Assembly (NCBI GenBank): GCA_031363915.1
Contig: JANLVI010000012.1
Span: 62,001 to 126,000 of the forward strand
Length of the DNA: 64,000 nucleotides
From: JANLVI01 sp031363915
GTDB taxonomy: Bacteria; Vulcanimicrobiota; Vulcanimicrobiia; Vulcanimicrobiales; Vulcanimicrobiaceae
Direction: 5' to 3'
In this document: positions 60,209 through 64,000 of the stretch, one piece after another
Position numbering within the stretch: position 1 is the stretch's first letter
Layout: the number at the start of each line of letters is the position of its first letter
Notes under the pieces: generated by a model
The model's input: only the letters and a program-made list of their open reading frames with translations
Told to the model about the DNA's origin: nothing
The model's database searches: none
Translations under genes and position numbers: made by a program

Positions 60209-60994
60209 ATGTCGATGCTCAACACCGATCGCCATCTGCTCGTCGATACCCAGGACGGCGTCACGCGCGTCACCATGAATCGCGCCGACAAGCGCAACGC
60301 TCTCTCGCTTGCCGTGATGCACGAACTTATTGATACCTTCAACGAGATCGCGAGAGACCGAACGCAGCGCGTCGTCATTCTCCGGGGACTCGGACCGGCG
60401 TTTTCTGCGGGCCATGACATGCGGGAGATGCTCGCGCGTTCGGTCGATGCCTACCGCGAAACCTTCGACGTGTGCGTGACGCTCATGGAAACGATCCAAC
60501 GCATTCCGCAGCCGGTGATCGCCGAAGTCGCCGGTATCGCAACGGCGGCGGGTTGCCAGCTCGTCGCGACGTGCGATCTTGCTATCGCCTCGAGCGATGC
60601 GAAGTTTGCCACACCCGGAGTGAAGATCGGTCTTTTCTGCACGACGCCGATGGTCGCGCTCACGCGTGCGATCGGCCGCAAGCGCGCGATGGAAATGCTG
60701 CTCACCGGAGCGTTCATCGATGCCGCAACGGCCGCGTCGTGGGGACTTGTCAATCGCGTCGTCGAGCCGGAGGCGCTCGAAGCCCAAACCGACGCGCTCG
60801 CGGCGACGATCGCTGCGGCGAGCCGCTTCGTCGTGGGCCTCGGCAAGGCGGCGTTCTACGCCCAAATTGACCTCGATCAATCAAAAGCATACGCGTATGC
60901 GAAAGAAGTGATGAGCATGAACGCTCTATCGCACGATGCGCAAGAAGGCATGACTGCATTCGTTGAAAAGCGCGCGCCACGCTGGGAGCCGTGA
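60209..60994 (+). CDS. Enoyl-CoA hydratase/isomerase family protein (ECHDC3-like)
   Basis: 261 residues from ATG 60209. Crotonase fold: VTMNRADKRNALS, AFSAGHDMREML (oxyanion hole), EVAGIATAAGCQLVATCDLAIAS, and FATPGVKIGLFCTTPMVALTRAIG. The GHDM and FCTTP motifs fit the ECHDC3-like group rather than classic enoyl-CoA hydratases, and the two catalytic Glu of those enzymes are not both evident. Function in fatty or branched acyl-CoA metabolism is likely but not fixed. Confidence 0.85.
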   Translation: MSMLNTDRHLLVDTQDGVTRVTMNRADKRNALSLAVMHELIDTFNEIARDRTQRVVILRGLGPAFSAGHDMREMLARSVDAYRETFDVCVTLMETIQRIPQPVIAEVAGIATAAGCQLVATCDLAIASSDAKFATPGVKIGLFCTTPMVALTRAIGRKRAMEMLLTGAFIDAATAASWGLVNRVVEPEALEAQTDALAATIAAASRFVVGLGKAAFYAQIDLDQSKAYAYAKEVMSMNALSHDAQEGMTAFVEKRAPRWEP

Positions 60995-61123
60995 TTCCGC
61001 GACACGCAATTGGATTGCGATTCTATCGAGCTTGGCGTGTGGGAATGGCCTTACGATTTCTGATTCCAGCTGAGAAATGTCGCTACTTTAAGCTTTTGCT
61101 GACAAAAAGTTTACCATTAAGGC

Positions 61124-61152
61124 TTGGAAAGCTCCCGCGAAGCGGCTATACT
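61124..61152 (+). promoter_or_regulatory. Promoter of the small RNA at 61159
   Basis: TTGGAA (61124-61129), 17-base spacer, TATACT (61147-61152). It faces no plus-strand gene, only the structured region that follows. AT-rich sequence lies upstream (about 61075-61123). Confidence 0.65.
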
Positions 61153-61158
61153 TCTCGG

Positions 61159-61275
61159 AGGCGCGAGCGGTGTGGGCAATGCGAGCGTTCGCATGATGTA
61201 ACGTCGCCCACACCCGGTAGCGGGGCAACCTGCTACGCGACGACAGTGCAAGGCCCGCCCCCCGGCGGGCTTTCC
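61159..61275 (+). ncRNA. Unassigned structured small RNA (~115 nt)
   Basis: Between the crotonase gene and the convergent metX there is no credible ORF but a dense set of hairpins behind a good promoter. An 8-bp stem GTGTGGGC/GCCCACAC (61170-61177 with 61206-61213) encloses a 6-bp hairpin ATGCGA/TCGCAT (61179-61194). Next comes a GTAGC/GCTAC hairpin (61217-61236). Last is a terminator GCCCGCC/GGCGGGC (61253-61259 with 61264-61270) followed by TTTCCTGTT. The last loop contains CCCCCC, which could pair with Shine-Dalgarno sequences. It lacks the SRP, 6S, tmRNA and RNase P landmarks I know. Confidence 0.6.
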
Positions 61276-61280
61276 TGTTC

Positions 61281-62354
61281 CTAGCGGCGGCTGAGTGCAG
61301 CGCCCAGATGCGGCTCGATCAGCGCGGCGAGCGTTTGCGTTTCAGCGAGGAATGCATCGTGCCCGTGATTGCTCGGCAGGTCGAGATACATCGCATCGAC
61401 GCCGCGCGCGCGCATGCGGGCGGCTGCGGCCCGCACGTACGCGGGCGGAAAAAGCCAATCGTTTTCGATCCCGACGAATGTCGTGCGCGTCGGATGCGCG
61501 ATCGGTGCGGAACGCACGTCGAAGAGATCCATTGCGCGCGTGAGCGTGAGGTAGGCGTTCGCGTCCATGCGACGTGCGAAGAGATCAGCTTGATACGCAA
61601 GGTAGCCTTCGACATCGAAACGGTCGGCGCGCGCCTGTGCCGGATCGCCTCCGCCGCGGTCGGGTCGGTTTGCAAACCGGTCCTCGAGCAGGACGTCGCT
61701 TTTGTACGAAAGCATCGCGATCATGCGCGCGAGTCGAATCCCATCGAGCGGCGGCGCTGAGTCGGAATACGCGCCGTCTCTGTACATCGGATCGTTCATG
61801 ATCGCTGTGCGCGCGCAAAAATTCAAGCCGATCCCCAGTGCCGAAAAACCATCGTGCGCACCGACGACGACCGCTTCGCCGACTCGCTCGCCGTAGCGCA
61901 CCGACCATTGCAGCGCCTGCATTCCGCCGAGCGATCCGCCAATCACGATCGCCGAGCGCGCGATGCCAAGTTCGGTTAGTGCGCGCGCTTGCGCGTCGAC
62001 CATATCTGCGACCGTCACGATCGGGAAGCGCGCTCCGTAGCGCGCGCCCTCAGGGGCAAAAGAGGCGGGACCCGTCGAGCCGTAGCAGCCGCCCAGGACG
62101 TTGATGCCGATCAAACACGCGCGTGTCGGATCGACGAGTGCGCCCGTGCCGACGAGTCCGCTCCACCATTCCGCAACGCGGCTCGAACCCGTGAGCGCGT
62201 GGAGCATGAGCACGACGTTACTGCCGTCGGCGTTGGGTTCGACACCGTAGCGCGTGACGCGCTGGACGACGTCGTCAAGGCGCGCGCCGTTTGCGAGCGT
62301 TAGTGCGCCGATACGCACGTCCGCTTCGAAAACCGGTTCGAGACTAGACGGCAA
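61281..62354 (-). CDS. metX: Homoserine O-acetyltransferase
   Basis: 357 residues from TTG 62354 (the longer GTG/ATG forms overlap hom further). Alpha/beta hydrolase-fold acyltransferase of methionine synthesis: LMLHALTGSS oxyanion region, GGSLGGMQALQW with the nucleophile Ser, then FVGIENDWLFPP (Asp) and SNHGHDAFL (His). It overlaps the end of hom by 11 bases, so the two form one unit (hom-metX). Acetyl versus succinyl specificity cannot be told from sequence alone. Confidence 0.93.
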   Translation of the reverse strand: MPSSLEPVFEADVRIGALTLANGARLDDVVQRVTRYGVEPNADGSNVVLMLHALTGSSRVAEWWSGLVGTGALVDPTRACLIGINVLGGCYGSTGPASFAPEGARYGARFPIVTVADMVDAQARALTELGIARSAIVIGGSLGGMQALQWSVRYGERVGEAVVVGAHDGFSALGIGLNFCARTAIMNDPMYRDGAYSDSAPPLDGIRLARMIAMLSYKSDVLLEDRFANRPDRGGGDPAQARADRFDVEGYLAYQADLFARRMDANAYLTLTRAMDLFDVRSAPIAHPTRTTFVGIENDWLFPPAYVRAAAARMRARGVDAMYLDLPSNHGHDAFLAETQTLAALIEPHLGAALSRR

Positions 62355-63654
62355 CGGCGTCGGTCTGCTCGGCACGCGCGCCTGGTGCGTCGCGCGTCTC
62401 ATCTTCCCAGAGCGGATGAATGCTCGCCGCGCGCAAACCGTCCGTCTCGAGTGCGGCTTGGAGATCGGAATCGCGATCCAACGCTAGTGCAACGGTAATC
62501 ACGGCGGGCACGTCCGCTGCGGCACGCGCAGAAATCCCGGCGTGGGCGAGCGCCGCTACGGCGGGACGTACGTCTCGCAGCGATGCAAGACGAATGATGC
62601 GCGGCAGGACGATCGGCGGCAACGCTTCAGCGTCGATCGGTGCGAGTTTGACGGCATCGTGAATGCCGCCGGCGAGACGCCGAAGCGCGGCGATCACATC
62701 GCCGATAACAGCCGAGGCCGTCGGTTCGCGCCCCGCTCCGCTGCCGGCGAACGTCAACGAACCTGATGACGTTCCGATTACGCGAATGCAGTTGTGCGCG
62801 CCGGTCGGTTCGGCAAACGGATGACCGATTCGGACGTACGCCGGTGTGACCGATGCGCCGATCGTCGCGCCTCGGCGCGCGTAGGCGATAAGTTTTACGC
62901 GCATGCCCAAGCGGCTCGCGAGCACGACGTCTTCTCGCGAGACGCCCGTGATCCCGCGGCGCGTGATCCGGTCCGAGGTGACGGCATATTTGAACGACAG
63001 TTGCGTGAGGATCGCAAGCTTATGCGCGGCATCGATGCCGTCGACATCGCTCGTCGGGTCGGCTTCCGCGAATCCGAGCCGCTGCGCTTCGGCGAGCGCC
63101 CCCGCGTACGTCGCGCCGCCGCCCATGGCGCTCAAAATGAAGTTGGTGGTGCCGTTGAGCACGCCGCCGACTTCGAGCACGTCTTCGCCCGCAAGCGAAT
63201 CGGTCAGCGCGCGTACGATCGGAATCGCACCGCCGACGGCCGCTTCGTAGTGAAGCGTAACGCCGCGTGCGGCCGCAAGCGCCGCGAGCCGCGGGCCGTC
63301 CGTTGCGAGCATATCTTTATTTGCCGTCACGACGTGTTTACCGTGTTCGAGAGCGCGCTCGACGAGCGTCCGCGCGATACCGACCCCGCCGATACATTCG
63401 ATGATGAGATCGATCGCCGGATCGTCGACGACGCTGTTCGGATCGTCAGTGAGCAAGTCAAGGGGCAAGGTAACGTTGCGCGGCTTGTGCAGATCGCGCA
63501 CGGCGACGCGGCGCAAGTCGAACTCCGCGCCTGCGACACGCGTGATTGCTGAGGGGTTGGCGATGAGCAGCTGCGCGACGCCGCCGCCGACCGTCCCGCA
63601 TCCCAGCAGACCGATCCCGACGGGTTTCGCGTGCGCCGGATGCGAGAGCGACAA
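62344..63654 (-). CDS. hom: Homoserine dehydrogenase
   Basis: 436 residues from TTG 63654 with GGGGT seven bases upstream; a longer frame to 63828 overlaps the divergent hydrolase gene. N-terminal Rossmann motif VGIGLLGCGTVGGGV, active-site segments VTANKDMLA, GGVLNGTTNFIL and GFAEADPTSDVDGIDAAHKL (catalytic Asp/Lys), and a C-terminal ACT domain (VRPAVAALAHAGISA). It reduces aspartate semialdehyde to homoserine for Thr and Met. First gene of hom-metX. Confidence 0.95.
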   Translation of the reverse strand: MSLSHPAHAKPVGIGLLGCGTVGGGVAQLLIANPSAITRVAGAEFDLRRVAVRDLHKPRNVTLPLDLLTDDPNSVVDDPAIDLIIECIGGVGIARTLVERALEHGKHVVTANKDMLATDGPRLAALAAARGVTLHYEAAVGGAIPIVRALTDSLAGEDVLEVGGVLNGTTNFILSAMGGGATYAGALAEAQRLGFAEADPTSDVDGIDAAHKLAILTQLSFKYAVTSDRITRRGITGVSREDVVLASRLGMRVKLIAYARRGATIGASVTPAYVRIGHPFAEPTGAHNCIRVIGTSSGSLTFAGSGAGREPTASAVIGDVIAALRRLAGGIHDAVKLAPIDAEALPPIVLPRIIRLASLRDVRPAVAALAHAGISARAAADVPAVITVALALDRDSDLQAALETDGLRAASIHPLWEDETRDAPGARAEQTDAVAV

Positions 63655-63707
63655 GCGAGTACCCCGGGGTGAAGTGAAGTCCGTACAGTTTAACGAACCC
63701 CGCGCTC

Positions 63708-64000
63708 GTGCGTCAAGCCGAATTGCAGCTTCCTTCCGGCGGTGCCTTGCACGACGGCGGAACGTCCACCGAAGCCACCCCGGTGCTCTTTCTCCACGGT
63801 GTCGGCGGCGGCGCCTGGTCGTGGGCACCCCAGCGTGCGGCGCTCGCGGCGACGCGGCGCGTCTACGTGTGGGAAGCGCGCGGACACGGTACGGCCGCCC
63901 GCGTCGCGGATGCGGGACTCGGTGATTATTTCATCGACGCGCGTGAAGCACTCGGCTCGGTCATCGCATCCGAACGCCGTCCGGTCGCGATCGTCGGACA
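63708..64000 (+). CDS. Alpha/beta hydrolase (N-terminal fragment)
   Basis: Partial; starts at GTG 63708 and runs off the window. The visible 97 residues hold VLFLHGVGGGAWSWAP (oxyanion region) and the VYVWEARGHGTAARV strand-turn, ending at IVGH just before the nucleophile elbow. Divergent from hom, only 53 bases away. Substrate unknown. Confidence 0.75.
   Translation, partial: MRQAELQLPSGGALHDGGTSTEATPVLFLHGVGGGAWSWAPQRAALAATRRVYVWEARGHGTAARVADAGLGDYFIDAREALGSVIASERRPVAIVG

Noticed and set aside
60991..61284. 97-residue plus-strand ORF after the crotonase gene
   Set aside because: It crosses the AT-rich promoter region and the hairpins of the small RNA, has a Cys/Arg/Ser-rich composition and no family pattern.
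1..64000. CRISPR arrays, insertion sequences, prophage or rRNA genes
   Set aside because: No regularly spaced repeats, transposase motifs, phage structural genes or rRNA sequence found by eye anywhere in the window.

Overview
The window is GC-rich, densely packed bacterial chromosome. It is mostly housekeeping genes in short operons whose genes overlap by 1-11 bases, with many GTG, TTG and rarer starts. I see no phage, insertion sequence, CRISPR array, integron or rRNA. Gene content (split B12 acyl-CoA mutase, cytochrome c, selenoproteins, S41 tricorn-type protease, ThyX, a yqzL-like ORF before pheST) and base usage suggest an uncultured environmental lineage such as Eremiobacterota/WPS-2. 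That assignment is inference from gene flavour only and is weak.

Layout. 1-4.6 kb (minus strand): cvpA (partial), pheT, pheS, a terminator-like attenuator, a small yqzL-like gene with a good promoter, and a TrmH-type methyltransferase. 4.7-8.6 kb (plus): membrane protein, SDR epimerase, Nudix, unknown, esterase-like hydrolase, LigB-type dioxygenase. 8.6-11.8 kb (minus): Na+/H+ antiporter and the infC-rpmI-rplT operon with promoter, attenuator leader, apparent AUA start and terminator. 12.2-15.4 kb: tricorn-like protease. 15.5-24.8 kb (plus): DsbA-like protein, exported protein, then a B12 mutase module (MeaB chaperone, 3-hydroxyisobutyrate dehydrogenase-like enzyme, hydrolase, mutase large subunit, a 40-residue ORF, mutase small subunit), gltX and glmU. 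24.8-30.2 kb: phosphoesterase, thyX, cytochrome c, and two adjacent genes each interrupted by an in-frame TGA followed by a SECIS-like hairpin (a selenoprotein B-type reductase component and a peroxiredoxin whose peroxidatic Cys position is TGA), then a degenerate M48-like membrane protein. 30.2-34 kb (minus): exported protein, ArgB-like kinase relic, pth, rplY, prs. 34.2-47.8 kb (plus): uvrB, two small Ala/Pro/Ser-rich ORFs, epoxide hydrolase, GH38 mannosidase, HAD phosphatase, uvrA, glyoxalase-fold protein, ligA. 47.8-54.3 kb: NAD(P)H-hydrate repair, acpS, archaemetzincin, a split chemoreceptor pair, a Se/S-carrier-like protein, birA. 54.3-64 kb: ndk, eno, tRNA-Met(CAT), tRNA-Glu(TTC), phosphoesterase, acetyltransferase, an ABC-ATPase remnant, an exported paralogue, tRNA-Val(TAC), desaturase, crotonase, an apparent free-standing small RNA with its own promoter and terminator, metX, hom, and a partial hydrolase.

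The most interesting items are: (1) two tandem selenoprotein genes that standard gene callers split; (2) a mutase usually labelled methylmalonyl-CoA mutase that carries the Phe/Gln pair of isobutyryl-CoA mutase and sits beside a 3-hydroxyisobutyrate dehydrogenase-like gene; (3) an unassigned ~115-nt RNA with a C6 loop; (4) an infC leader with mutually exclusive pairings; and (5) non-canonical starts for infC (ATA) and pth (CTG).
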